A DNA stretch of 8,939 bases. Source: Nitrospira sp. UBA2083. GTDB lineage: Bacteria > Nitrospirota > Nitrospiria > Nitrospirales > Nitrospiraceae. The translations under genes and the position numbers were made by a program. This document shows, in pieces, positions 1-5,937 of the stretch; the stretch's first letter is position 1; each line of letters opens with the position of its first letter. The stretch spans positions 6,883 through 15,821 of the forward strand of contig DCZN01000093.1 in the NCBI GenBank assembly GCA_002331625.1, given 5' to 3'. The notes beneath the pieces were generated by a model. That model made no database searches, had not been told where the DNA came from, and worked only from the letters and a program-made list of their open reading frames with translations.

Positions 1-13
1 GGGACACTACCAT
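1..13 (-). CDS. Start of a presumed MazF/PemK-type toxin (partial, runs off the left edge)
   Basis: Only four codons are visible, reading M-V-V-S on the minus strand. The ATG at 13-11 lies inside the last codons of the antitoxin and overlaps its stop region in another frame, the coupling typical of type II toxin-antitoxin pairs. MazF/PemK proteins often begin M-V-x-S/R, which fits but proves little. The call rests mainly on position: a MazE-type antitoxin normally has its endoribonuclease toxin directly downstream. The neighbouring sequence beyond the left edge would settle it. Confidence 0.35.
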
Positions 14-261
14 GTCCACTCACGTCGGTCCCAAGTGGATGGGGCGGCTGAGGCGTCATCTTGTAAACGATCGTCTCCATGGCGATGCATTTGCGCGAAG
101 GCTTCGTCCCACCCGGCGCGTGGTTTGGCTGCCGAGCGAATGACCAGCTGCCCCTGCTGGATTTCCAGATCGACGGCGCCGTGCAGGTGGCACTGCTCAA
201 TGACGGACTTCGGGATCCGGATGCCCTGCGAATTCCCGATTCGTACGACACGTGCTTTCAT
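7..261 (-). CDS. mazE: MazE/AbrB-type antitoxin of a type II toxin-antitoxin module
   Basis: An 84-residue protein with an N-terminal AbrB/MazE swapped-hairpin DNA-binding domain at about residues 1-45. The family pattern is clear: K2 and R4, then VVRIGNSQGIRIPKSV at residues 5-20, then a beta-strand run DLEIQQGQLVIR. In known MazE proteins this domain dimerises, binds the module's own promoter and represses it. The C-terminal tail, residues 50-84, is acidic and tryptophan-rich (WDEAF, then W77, W82 and W84), like the flexible MazE tail that occupies the MazF active site. The ATG at 261 has a GGAG Shine-Dalgarno about 6 nt upstream and a near-consensus promoter about 40 nt further up. The toxin should follow directly, off the window. 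MazE against other AbrB-fold antitoxins is not fully decided by sequence alone. Confidence 0.85.
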   Translation of the reverse strand: MKARVVRIGNSQGIRIPKSVIEQCHLHGAVDLEIQQGQLVIRSAAKPRAGWDEAFAQMHRHGDDRLQDDASAAPSTWDRREWTW

Positions 262-299
262 TCGTTCTCCACTCTCTTTCCGATGGGGATGTCACTGTA

Positions 300-327
300 A
301 TTACATTGGATCTACATGCCGTGTCAA
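300..327 (-). promoter_or_regulatory. Sigma-70-type promoter of the mazE-like gene with an overlapping palindrome
   Basis: On the minus strand a perfect -35 TTGACA (327-322) is followed after 16 bp by TGTAAT (305-300), one mismatch from the -10 consensus. The ATG lies about 40 nt downstream. The perfect palindrome TGTAATTACA (296-305) covers the -10 box and is a plausible site for autorepression by the antitoxin or the complex, as is usual for mazEF operons. Confidence 0.65.
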
Positions 328-611
328 GTCCGTTGGCAGGATCCACTCAGGGATAGCGGCGTTCGTGTATGGAAGCATTGAAGCTGTGTGCGGCGAATGG
401 TGAAGCAAAGAAGGAGAGGCCGTTGTGAGGGACCCCGAATTTCCGATAGCCGAGACAGGTGATTGATCCATGACGAGGTCTTTGGTACGTTCATGGCCAG
501 GCCCAATGGCCTGTTCAACTTTCGATTCCTTCCTGAGTCGCTGATCCTTTTCACGTGCGAGGCCGGCACGGGGCAACTAGGACTTGAACCCGAGAGGAGC
601 CTCGTCCGTAG
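328..611. other. Intergenic region upstream of the queuosine precursor transporter
   Basis: No convincing gene is present. A perfect 6-bp hairpin, CAGGCC-caat-GGCCTG, lies at 498-513 in the presumed leader of the transporter; it is followed by T-rich but mixed sequence and is not a clear terminator. An AGAGGAG Shine-Dalgarno at 593-599 lies 12 nt before the ATG at 612, somewhat far. I saw no good plus-strand promoter and no recognisable preQ1 riboswitch. Confidence 0.4.
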
Positions 612-1343
612 ATGACTGTCCCCGCTGACCCGCTTGAGCCGCAACCCGTCTCGAACCCTCGCCACTACCGCTATTACGACCTCGTTATGGCGGGCTTTGT
701 GACGGTCCTGCTCTGCTCGAACCTGATCGGGCCGGGTAAGACGTGTCTCCTCTTCGGCGTAACGTTCGGTGCCGGGAATCTTTTCTTTCCGATCTCCTAC
801 ATCTTCGGCGACGTGCTGACCGAGGTCTATGGCTATGCGCGCACGCGCAAAGTCATCTGGGCGGGCTTCATCGCGATGCTCTTTGCAACCGTCATGGGGC
901 TGTTTGTGATCCATATGCCGGGGGATCCGGAGGAGCCCTTCAATGCCGTGATCCAGCCTGCCCTGGAGGTCGTCTTTGGAAGCACGGGGCGGATCGTCAT
1001 CGCGTCGATCGTCGCCTACTGGTGCGGCGATTTCATGAACAGTTATGTCATGGCGAAGATGAAGGTCTGGACCGAAGGGCGTCATCTCTGGACCCGCACG
1101 ATCGGCTCGACCGCGGTCGGCCAGCTCGTCGACAGCGCCCTCTTCTATCCGATTGCCTTCCTCGGGACCTGGCAACCCGGGACGATGATCAAAGTTATTG
1201 CCTTCAACTGGGCGTTCAAGGTCTCCGTCGAGGTCGTCTTCACCCCGGTGACCTATGCGATCGTCGGCTGGCTCAAGCGTCAGGAGCACGAGGACTGGTA
1301 CGACCGGCAGACAAACTTCACGCCCTTCTCGCTAAGGGACTGA
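612..1343 (+). CDS. yhhQ: Queuosine precursor transporter, YhhQ/VUT family
   Basis: A 243-residue integral membrane protein of the Vut_1/YhhQ family, which imports precursors of the tRNA wobble base queuosine (preQ0 or preQ1). About six hydrophobic segments are visible, near residues 22-42, 52-72, 84-102, 126-146, 165-187 and 195-220. Family signatures are the FPISYIFGDVLTEVYGY block at residues 59-75 and, after an amphipathic KMKVWTEGR loop, the RTIGSTAVGQLVDSALFYP block at 162-180, whose polar residues lie in the transport path in this family. Length is normal. The N-terminal 20 residues are polar and proline-rich. The gene stands alone: its left neighbour is divergent and the GNAT operon on the right converges on it. 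No queuosine biosynthesis genes are in the window, so it may serve salvage or complement a pathway encoded elsewhere. Confidence 0.92.
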   Translation: MTVPADPLEPQPVSNPRHYRYYDLVMAGFVTVLLCSNLIGPGKTCLLFGVTFGAGNLFFPISYIFGDVLTEVYGYARTRKVIWAGFIAMLFATVMGLFVIHMPGDPEEPFNAVIQPALEVVFGSTGRIVIASIVAYWCGDFMNSYVMAKMKVWTEGRHLWTRTIGSTAVGQLVDSALFYPIAFLGTWQPGTMIKVIAFNWAFKVSVEVVFTPVTYAIVGWLKRQEHEDWYDRQTNFTPFSLRD

Positions 1344-1632
1344 CCATCAAATTGTCAGACGACGACGCGGCATAATCCCACCACGATGGGAGAAAATAAA
1401 GGGGCGGGAATCGTCTTAGGGGAGATTGACTCACTCGCTCATGCACAACGGCCCACGTATCGTCCTTGCTGCAGTTCAGCTTCCTGTTATCACCATCACC
1501 AGCAGAAAGACTGCACCCGCGAAACGGCGCCCGCGTCATGTTCTACTCATCCCCCTATCCGGCAGCAGACAGTTGGCCAGGTCTGATCGCTTCCGAGAGG
1601 AGTCAACCGGTTGGCATCTGGGGTCTGCATCG
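1344..1632. other. Convergent intergenic region without a recognisable gene
   Basis: It separates the end of the transporter from the end of the GNAT toxin gene. A small hairpin, TCCCA-ccacga-TGGGA (1376-1391), follows the transporter stop by about 30 nt but has no T-run on either strand, so it is not a convincing intrinsic terminator. Short open frames here lack coding character and extend antisense into the GNAT gene. Confidence 0.4.
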
Positions 1633-2127
1633 TTAGGACACGATCTTTCTCACATCTTTCAGCAGCATCAACAGATGGAGCGGATCGCTGGGGGACGGGA
1701 GGAAGTTAAAGTGCTGATAAAACCGTTTGGCCTGCTGATCTTTGGCATGGACCAGGAAGGCGCGAATGCCAACAATGTCTGCCGCTTGAAGCGTCCGCAG
1801 CATGGCGTCCTTGAGTAGGCCTGCTCCGACCCCTCTGTTGTGCCATTGAGCGTCGACGGCGAGTCGTGCGAGCAGCATCACCGGAATGGGATGATGGGCA
1901 AGCCCTTTCGTGACTCGTTCCGGGGCCTGTTCATGCGCCACTGATCCCACCGCGAGAGAGTAAAAGCCGATCACGGTGCGATCAGCCAATCCGACATAAG
2001 TAGTTGAGGCCCCGCTGCCTTGGTTCGGGAGCGCATATTTGTGCAGAAACCTATTCAGGTCTTGGTTCCCACAGTCGAATGTGTCCACCACGTGATGTGG
2101 CTGAAGCTTTTCGATCCTCGGAGTCAC
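1633..2127 (-). CDS. tacT: GNAT-family acetyltransferase toxin, TacT-like
   Basis: A 164-residue GCN5-related N-acetyltransferase. The acetyl-CoA-binding motif A is clear at residues 87-105, with the pyrophosphate loop around R98-G99-V100-G101-A102-G103. A conserved C-terminal tyrosine, Y137 in the KRFYQHFNF segment, matches the catalytic Tyr of TacT/AtaT-type toxins. In characterised members the toxin acetylates the free amino group of aminoacyl-tRNA and so blocks translation. The start is GTG at 2127, overlapping the antitoxin stop by four bases (GTGA), which implies translational coupling. The essential motifs look intact, so an active toxin is expected. The tRNA species targeted cannot be read from the sequence. 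The symbol is used by family resemblance. Confidence 0.9.
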   Translation of the reverse strand: MTPRIEKLQPHHVVDTFDCGNQDLNRFLHKYALPNQGSGASTTYVGLADRTVIGFYSLAVGSVAHEQAPERVTKGLAHHPIPVMLLARLAVDAQWHNRGVGAGLLKDAMLRTLQAADIVGIRAFLVHAKDQQAKRFYQHFNFLPSPSDPLHLLMLLKDVRKIVS

Positions 2128-2426
2128 CGTGTCTCAGTGGTAGGAGGAACGACGTCAAAGAATCCCGGCTCTGTCAGCAATCGCTCGAGGCGAGGCAGGG
2201 ATCGAAGTGGTGCATCCAGTGCCCGCTGAAACTCAGCCCATTTAGCTTTACTGAGCATGAAGGTGTGGCGATCTGCGAGCAGTTGATCTGCCTGAGACAA
2301 GGCGCTTTCAAGGACAAAGGCACTCACGGATCGACTTGCAGCGGATGCCGCAGTTTCCAGTCTCCGCTTATCTGCGGAACTCAGCCGTAAATCTAGTTTT
2401 TCGGTGCGAACTGCGCGGACAGACAT
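2124..2426 (-). CDS. tacA: DUF1778 ribbon-helix-helix antitoxin, TacA-like
   Basis: A 100-residue antitoxin. The N-terminal ribbon-helix-helix fold spans about residues 8-48: a beta strand (EKLDLRLS), helix 1 (SADKRRLETAASAA) and helix 2 (SVSAFVLESALSQAD). This is the DUF1778 pattern that accompanies GNAT toxins. The C-terminal part, FMLSKAKWAEFQRALDAP at residues 56-73 and beyond, matches the region that covers the toxin's acetyl-CoA site in TacA proteins. I chose the ATG at 2426 because AGAGGTG lies about 5 nt upstream and the RHH domain starts straight away. A longer frame from 2477 would add 17 residues encoded by promoter DNA. The gene precedes and overlaps the toxin, as usual, and probably autorepresses the operon. 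Confidence 0.9.
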   Translation of the reverse strand: MSVRAVRTEKLDLRLSSADKRRLETAASAASRSVSAFVLESALSQADQLLADRHTFMLSKAKWAEFQRALDAPLRSLPRLERLLTEPGFFDVVPPTTETR

Positions 2427-2428
2427 TG

Positions 2429-2499
2429 TGACACCTCTCGATACCGTAACGATAGCGTGTGAGTTCACAGGTGTCAAGACAATGTACTGACATCAGTAC
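2429..2499 (-). promoter_or_regulatory. Promoter and probable operator of the TacAT-like operon
   Basis: On the minus strand a perfect -35 TTGACA (2477-2472) and TATCGT as -10 (2454-2449) are 17 bp apart. Symmetric elements crowd this stretch. TGTGA-gt-TCACA (2458-2469) lies in the spacer. TGACACCT (2429-2436) and AGGTGTCA (2469-2476) form a perfect 8-bp inverted repeat joining the Shine-Dalgarno region to the -35. GTACTGA-ca-TCAGTAC (2484-2499) sits just upstream of the -35. CGATA occurs twice, 11 bp apart (2439 and 2450). RHH antitoxins bind such short repeated sites, so one or more are probably the operator. Confidence 0.65.
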
Positions 2500-2880
2500 C
2501 ATGTATTATCAATGGATTATGGAATTTCAGATAGACTGATCGTTTATCGGGTCTGCCAGCCTTGGCGAAGTAATCCCCGCATCCATGGAAAGACCTGACC
2601 GAGCCAGATCCAAGGAAGCACAAACGATGACGAGATCCTGCCATCTCACGCTGTGTGAGATGGGGATCCACACCATTGATACAAAATTGGGGAGAAGCTG
2701 GGTGGGGTACTACACGAACGCACCTATCAGCTGAAACCACTTTGAGATGCTTTGTCATCCGTCATGTTATTCAAAAACGCAGTTCCGATACCGTTGGAGT
2801 GAAAGGGTGGGATCGGATTGAGCCGGCCTGAGTGTGATGGCCATCGTTGTCAGCGCTTGTTCCTGGGGAAGTTCTGGTCG
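2500..2880. other. Gene-poor region between the toxin-antitoxin operon and smbP
   Basis: I see no credible gene. A 94-codon minus-strand frame (2474-2758) has no recognisable domain, reads through the long hairpin described separately, and ends in the TacAT promoter. The GATGGCCATC palindrome at 2836-2845 lies about 45 bp before the smbP -10 box and could be an operator for it, on weak grounds. Confidence 0.4.
2634..2668. repeat. Strong imperfect inverted repeat (hairpin)
   Basis: A perfect 9-bp stem, CCATCTCAC (2641-2649) with GTGAGATGG (2655-2663), encloses a 5-nt loop GCTGT. The outer arms GATCC (2634-2638) and GGATC (2664-2668) extend it by 5 bp across a 2-nt bulge. No T-run follows on either strand, so it is not an ordinary intrinsic terminator. 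It could be a REP-like palindrome, the core of a small RNA, or the end of a lost mobile element; the window does not show which. Confidence 0.6.
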
Positions 2881-2886
2881 CTTGCA

Positions 2887-2895
2887 TGGTACAAT
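2887..2895 (+). promoter_or_regulatory. Extended -10 promoter of smbP
   Basis: TGG-TACAAT matches an extended -10 (TGn followed by one mismatch from TATAAT). No good -35 lies at the right distance, which is common for extended -10 promoters. Transcription would start near 2902, giving a leader of about 55 nt. Confidence 0.5.
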
Positions 2896-2914
2896 GCCTT
2901 AAACCAAAGTTGGA

Positions 2915-2950
2915 GGGGGCTCTCTAGCAGCCCTTATTTAGAGAAGGGAG
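2915..2950 (+). promoter_or_regulatory. Leader of smbP with two mutually exclusive hairpins, one covering the ribosome binding site
   Basis: GGGCT (2917-2921) pairs with AGCCC (2929-2933), extendable by two G-U pairs. The same 3' arm, CCCTT (2931-2935), can instead pair with AAGGG (2944-2948), the core of the Shine-Dalgarno. The second fold would hide the ribosome binding site and the first would free it. This Shine-Dalgarno also decides the start: it is 1 nt from the ATG at 2952 but 7 nt from the ATG at 2958. Confidence 0.35.
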
Positions 2951-2957
2951 AATGTCG

Positions 2958-3332
2958 ATGACACGATATACCACGCAACTCGCTGTTTCGCTGGCCGCAA
3001 TATTTGTCGTTGCCACCGCCACCGTGCTGCCATTGCAGCCGGTCTTCGGTGAGGGTGGGGCGCGGCGGGATGTGATGCGGGCGGAGCAACATCAGCAGGA
3101 GGCGCTCAAGCTTGCCAAGGACGCGGTGGCCCATGGGAAACAGGGTCATGCTGAGGCAGTCGTGAGCAACGCGGAGGCGGCGCTCCAGCATGCCCAGCAG
3201 GTCGGCAAGGGGCCGCATGTGGACGCGGGGGTTACGGAGTTGAAAAACGCCATTGAGCATGGGAAAGCGGGTCATACGGACGTGGCCACGAAGCACGCGG
3301 ATGCAGCGGTCATGCACCTGTCTGAGAAGTAA
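2958..3332 (+). CDS. smbP: SmbP-like small periplasmic metal-binding protein
   Basis: A 124-residue exported protein resembling SmbP of Nitrosomonas europaea, a small periplasmic four-helix protein that binds copper and other divalent metals. A signal peptide covers about residues 1-31, with a hydrophobic core from LAVSLAAIFVVATATVL. The mature part is helical, alanine- and histidine-rich, with nine His residues (45, 59, 64, 78, 87, 101, 106, 113, 120). It has an internal duplication: residues 56-80, with an HGKQGH core, align with 98-122, with HGKAGH, at a 42-residue offset. The ATG at 2958 is preferred by Shine-Dalgarno spacing; the ATG at 2952 would add two residues. The gene is monocistronic with its own promoter. 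Metal buffering or copper detoxification in the periplasm is inferred from the family. Confidence 0.85.
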   Translation: MTRYTTQLAVSLAAIFVVATATVLPLQPVFGEGGARRDVMRAEQHQQEALKLAKDAVAHGKQGHAEAVVSNAEAALQHAQQVGKGPHVDAGVTELKNAIEHGKAGHTDVATKHADAAVMHLSEK

Positions 3333-3363
3333 CGGGTAGGGAGAGCACCAGTCCAACGTCTGG

Positions 3364-3873
3364 CTAGGGGGATAGCTCCGAGACGCCGACGGCTGGCTTG
3401 CGCTTCAGCTTCCGGTAGACCCACGGCGGGACGGGGTGAGGATCGATCCAGAGCCCCCGTTTGGTTTGGCGTGCCTCGGTCTCCAACGTTTCCAGCACCG
3501 TATCATCCGGCGCATACTTTCGGTACCACCAGCACCAGCCGTCTTTGACCAAGCGCTGGTTCACATTGGTCTCATCCGAGAGCATCACCTCAGCAACAAG
3601 TCGGCCATACTTATCTTTTTCATGCGGATGGATGGTGACGGCCTGGCCGAAGGCCAAGACCGCTGTTGCAAGTTTGGCCCGAGATCCGAAGGCTTGGCGC
3701 TTCTCAGGACAGTCGATCCCGTGTAAGCGAATCCGTGTGGCTCGCCCATTCGACAAGACTTCAATGGTGTCCCCGTCCTTGACGGAAACCACCAGGGCCG
3801 TGAACGAAAACGCGGGGGTACTGAAGAGAAGCAGGAGGATGGAGAGCTGCCATTGGAACAGTCTTAAACGCAT
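3364..3873 (-). CDS. Secreted thermonuclease family (SNase-like) nuclease
   Basis: A 169-residue protein with a signal peptide (about 1-23, hydrophobic SILLLLFSTPAFS) followed by one SNase domain at about 25-145. The catalytic set known from staphylococcal nuclease is complete: D35 in VKDGDT, R49 and D54 and E57 in the RIRLHGIDCPE segment, and R91 in DKYGRLVAEV. The segment NVNQRLVKDGWCWWYRKYAP is also typical of bacterial YncB/parB-type nucleases. The predicted role is calcium-dependent nucleic acid hydrolysis in the periplasm or outside, perhaps for nutrient use. I start at the ATG at 3873 because the signal peptide begins there, although it has no strong Shine-Dalgarno; a longer frame from a TTG at 3999 would bury the signal peptide and include the promoter. 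The last 25 residues are basic and proline-rich. Confidence 0.9.
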   Translation of the reverse strand: MRLRLFQWQLSILLLLFSTPAFSFTALVVSVKDGDTIEVLSNGRATRIRLHGIDCPEKRQAFGSRAKLATAVLAFGQAVTIHPHEKDKYGRLVAEVMLSDETNVNQRLVKDGWCWWYRKYAPDDTVLETLETEARQTKRGLWIDPHPVPPWVYRKLKRKPAVGVSELSP

Positions 3874-3941
3874 TCGTGTGGGGTTCTGCAAGACAGGAAT
3901 GGCGTCAAACGGGAAACGGCTGATACCCTCTGAATCAGGAT

Positions 3942-3990
3942 ACGATAAGAAACGTACGTAGTCATTGCCAATAGTATCAGTACGTACGTT
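3942..3990 (-). promoter_or_regulatory. Promoter of the SNase-like gene framed by a 10-bp perfect inverted repeat
   Basis: On the minus strand TTGGCA (3971-3966) and TATCGT (3947-3942) form a candidate promoter with an 18-bp spacer. AACGTACGTA (3951-3960) and TACGTACGTT (3981-3990) are a perfect inverted repeat separated by 20 bp. One arm lies inside the spacer and the other just upstream of the -35, so a bound dimer would span the promoter. Each arm contains the self-complementary ACGTACGT. Confidence 0.5.
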
Positions 3991-4038
3991 CCAAGGCAAA
4001 ACCTGAACAAGCTGTGGCGGTCATTCGGTCGTACATTC

Positions 4039-4067
4039 TTGACAGGAGCAACGGTGTTGTCTTAAAG
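4039..4067 (+). promoter_or_regulatory. Weak candidate promoter of the dienelactone hydrolase gene
   Basis: A perfect -35 TTGACA (4039-4044) is followed after 17 bp by TTAAAG, a poor -10. It is the only -35-like match in the 230-bp gap before the hydrolase and would give a leader of about 160 nt. Confidence 0.25.
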
Positions 4068-4231
4068 ACGTGGTCGGGTCGAATGCAGGAGGAGTCTGGT
4101 GCAGCGGTCCAGGGAGGCTGTCTCAAGAAAACAGAAAAGGCGCGGCAAATCTGTGTGTTCCCACGTAGAATGACCGTGAGAACGATGTGCTATTTCCCCC
4201 AGGCGAGAGGGGTCACACGTGAGCCGGATAG

Positions 4232-5002
4232 ATGATCATTACTGAACTGGACTCGACTGATCTCTCGACTCCGACTGGGCCGATGCGGACCTATTTCTTT
4301 CGTCCGAAGGCGGAGGGACGGTATCCAGGGCTCGTCCTTTACTCGGAGATTTTTCAGGTCACAGGGCCGATCCGGCGTATGGCGGCGATGCTGGCGAGCC
4401 ATGGATTTGTGGTGGCGGTGCCGGAGATCTTCCACGAGTTTGAACCGCCCGGTAGGGTCTTGGTCTATGACGAGGAAGGTGCGGCTCGGGGTAATCACCA
4501 CAAAATCAGCAAGACCTTGTCGGGCTATGACGGCGACGCACGGGCGGCACTGGACTATTTGACCGCATCACCACACTGCACGGGGAAACTGGGAGTGATT
4601 GGGATTTGTATCGGAGGCCATCTGGCATTTCGGGCCGCGATGCAGCCCGACGTGCTGGCCGCTGCCTGTTTCTACGCCACGGACATCCACACGTGCGGCC
4701 TGGGACAAGGCCAACATGATAACAGCCTGGATCGGGATAACAGCCTGGATCGGGTCGGCGAGATCAGGAGCGAGTTGCTGATGATCTGGGGGCGACAGGA
4801 TCCTCACATTCCCCGGGAGGGGCGGGCCATCATCTACAATACACTCAGCGATGCCGGTGTGTATTTCCAGTGGCATGAGTTCAACGCTGCACATGCCTTC
4901 ATGCGTGACGAAGGTCCACGCTACGATCCGGCTGCCGCCAAGATATGCTATGAGATGACGATGGAGTTATTCCATCGTCGGTTGGGTGAAGGCGGGACCT
5001 AG
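4232..5002 (+). CDS. Dienelactone hydrolase family alpha/beta hydrolase
   Basis: A 256-residue cytoplasmic alpha/beta hydrolase of the dienelactone hydrolase family. The Cys-Asp-His triad is in place: C126 in the nucleophile elbow GICIGG, D190 in WGRQDPHIP and H221 in NAAHAFMRDE. E39 in YSEIF matches the glutamate that activates the cysteine in carboxymethylenebutenolidase. The classical reaction opens dienelactone to maleylacetate, but many family members have other ester or lactone substrates, and no aromatic degradation genes are nearby, so the substrate is unknown. Residues 164-175 are a tandem repeat, NSLDRD then NSLDRV, encoded by an 18-bp duplication; it falls in a surface loop before the strand carrying D190. 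The ATG at 4232 has only a weak Shine-Dalgarno (GAG, 8 nt upstream). The gene converges on the metallopeptidase with a 9-bp gap. Confidence 0.88.
   Translation: MIITELDSTDLSTPTGPMRTYFFRPKAEGRYPGLVLYSEIFQVTGPIRRMAAMLASHGFVVAVPEIFHEFEPPGRVLVYDEEGAARGNHHKISKTLSGYDGDARAALDYLTASPHCTGKLGVIGICIGGHLAFRAAMQPDVLAAACFYATDIHTCGLGQGQHDNSLDRDNSLDRVGEIRSELLMIWGRQDPHIPREGRAIIYNTLSDAGVYFQWHEFNAAHAFMRDEGPRYDPAAAKICYEMTMELFHRRLGEGGT
4718..4753 (+). repeat. 18-bp tandem duplication inside the hydrolase gene
   Basis: The unit GATAACAGCCTGGATCGG occurs twice without mismatch (4718-4735 and 4736-4753). It keeps the reading frame and adds six residues. Perfect identity points to a recent slippage duplication or an unstable repeat. 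Confidence 0.9.
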
Positions 5003-5011
5003 GGGCTGAGC

Positions 5012-5698
5012 CTATCGCCGGAGGAATCCGATCCAGCGCCAGAGGTTCAGCAGGCTGGCGAGGGATGCGGCCACGTAGGTGAGGGCGGCGGCGGTGAGGA
5101 TGCTGCGAGCGCCTCGCTCATCGTCCGGCGACAGATAGTTGCCCTGCCGGAGCACGGGCAAGGCCCGCCGAAAACTGGCGTCCCACTCGACCGGCAGCGT
5201 GACGAGGTGGACCAGCGTGGAAATCCCCATCGTCGCCAATCCGGCCATCATCACGACGACACTCGCGACCGGCGTGCGAGCCACGGCTGCCGCGAGGGGA
5301 ATACCCATCATCAGGACTGCTCCGATCTTTTCAGCTCCCTGCGCGACCCGCACCAGCTTGGTTCGCTCCGCCAGCGGCTGGTACCCCAGGTGGTCTTGAA
5401 TAGCATGCCCGACCTCGTGGGCGGCAATCGTAATCGCCGTGAGCGACTTCCCCTCAAATATCGCCGGTGTCAGGCGGACCGTTTTGCTGACGGGATCGTA
5501 GTGGTCGCCGATCTCAGTTGGTTCGACGGTGATGTGGTGCAGGTCGAACCGATTGAGCAGGTGCCGAGCCAATTCTCCTCCGGTCCCCGGATAGTCTGAA
5601 CGGGGCGCATTGTGCTTGGCAAACACTCGCTTGGTCCAGAGTTGCGGCCCAACCAAGACCAGACCTATGATGACTATGAGCAGGACAACACGCAGCAT
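5012..5698 (-). CDS. Neutral zinc metallopeptidase, YugP family (Zn_peptidase_2)
   Basis: A 228-residue membrane protease of the YugP type. An N-terminal membrane segment (residues 3-20) is followed by a soluble part with the zinc-binding HEVGH motif at 94-98, then two hydrophobic stretches near 124-140 and 143-168. The downstream TLPVEWDAS block at 167-175 supplies the probable third zinc ligand, E171, as in the family. A last hydrophobic segment lies at 200-222, and the C-terminus is short and basic. The start at 5698 is chosen because AAGGGAG lies 10 nt upstream and the membrane anchor starts at once; an upstream extension to 5842 would add 48 residues without family likeness. The substrate is unknown. 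It is divergent from the geranylgeranyl-reductase-family gene. Confidence 0.9.
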   Translation of the reverse strand: MLRVVLLIVIIGLVLVGPQLWTKRVFAKHNAPRSDYPGTGGELARHLLNRFDLHHITVEPTEIGDHYDPVSKTVRLTPAIFEGKSLTAITIAAHEVGHAIQDHLGYQPLAERTKLVRVAQGAEKIGAVLMMGIPLAAAVARTPVASVVVMMAGLATMGISTLVHLVTLPVEWDASFRRALPVLRQGNYLSPDDERGARSILTAAALTYVAASLASLLNLWRWIGFLRR

Positions 5699-5937
5699 GT
5701 CGCTCGATCTCCCTTGCACAGCTGTCTGATACAACACCTGACCGCCGTGGGTGGCACCTGGTTGGTTGATCATCACCGCCCCACATAGGCTACCACAAGT
5801 GAAGAGAGGAAGAGGCCCTGCTTGCTCGACACGACGCAACATCAGACGAGGATCGACCGATCGGTAGACGGAATCGTGTCCAGGTTGTGATGATGAGACA
5901 GGTCAGGCATCTTTCCACAGGGCGGGATGGATGAGGC

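Noticed and set aside
560..600. Minus-strand sequence around 571-592 resembling the T-arm and 3' end of a tRNA (GGTTCAAGTCCT)
   Set aside because: The T-stem pairs poorly and no matching 5' acceptor strand, D-arm or anticodon arm is found at the right distance, so it is at best a chance match or a tiny remnant.
328..611. Possible preQ1 riboswitch before the queuosine precursor transporter
   Set aside because: Such genes are often preQ1-controlled, but I could not find a preQ1 aptamer core; only a simple 6-bp hairpin is present.
324..1289. Long minus-strand open frame of 321 codons across the transporter
   Set aside because: It is the reverse-strand shadow of a GC-rich gene; its composition is rich in Arg, Asp and His and no family is recognisable.
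1376..1391. Hairpin TCCCA-ccacga-TGGGA as a terminator for the transporter gene
   Set aside because: The stem has only 5 bp and no T-run follows on either strand.
1426..1818. 130-codon plus-strand open frame downstream of the transporter
   Set aside because: Most of it is antisense to the well-supported GNAT gene, and the product lacks domain features.
2474..2758. 94-codon minus-strand open frame
   Set aside because: It has no recognisable domain, crosses the palindromic hairpin and the TacAT promoter, and has no convincing Shine-Dalgarno.
5856..5865. ACCGATCGGT palindrome before the geranylgeranyl-reductase-family gene
   Set aside because: A 10-bp palindrome alone, without a recognisable promoter near it, is not enough to call an operator.
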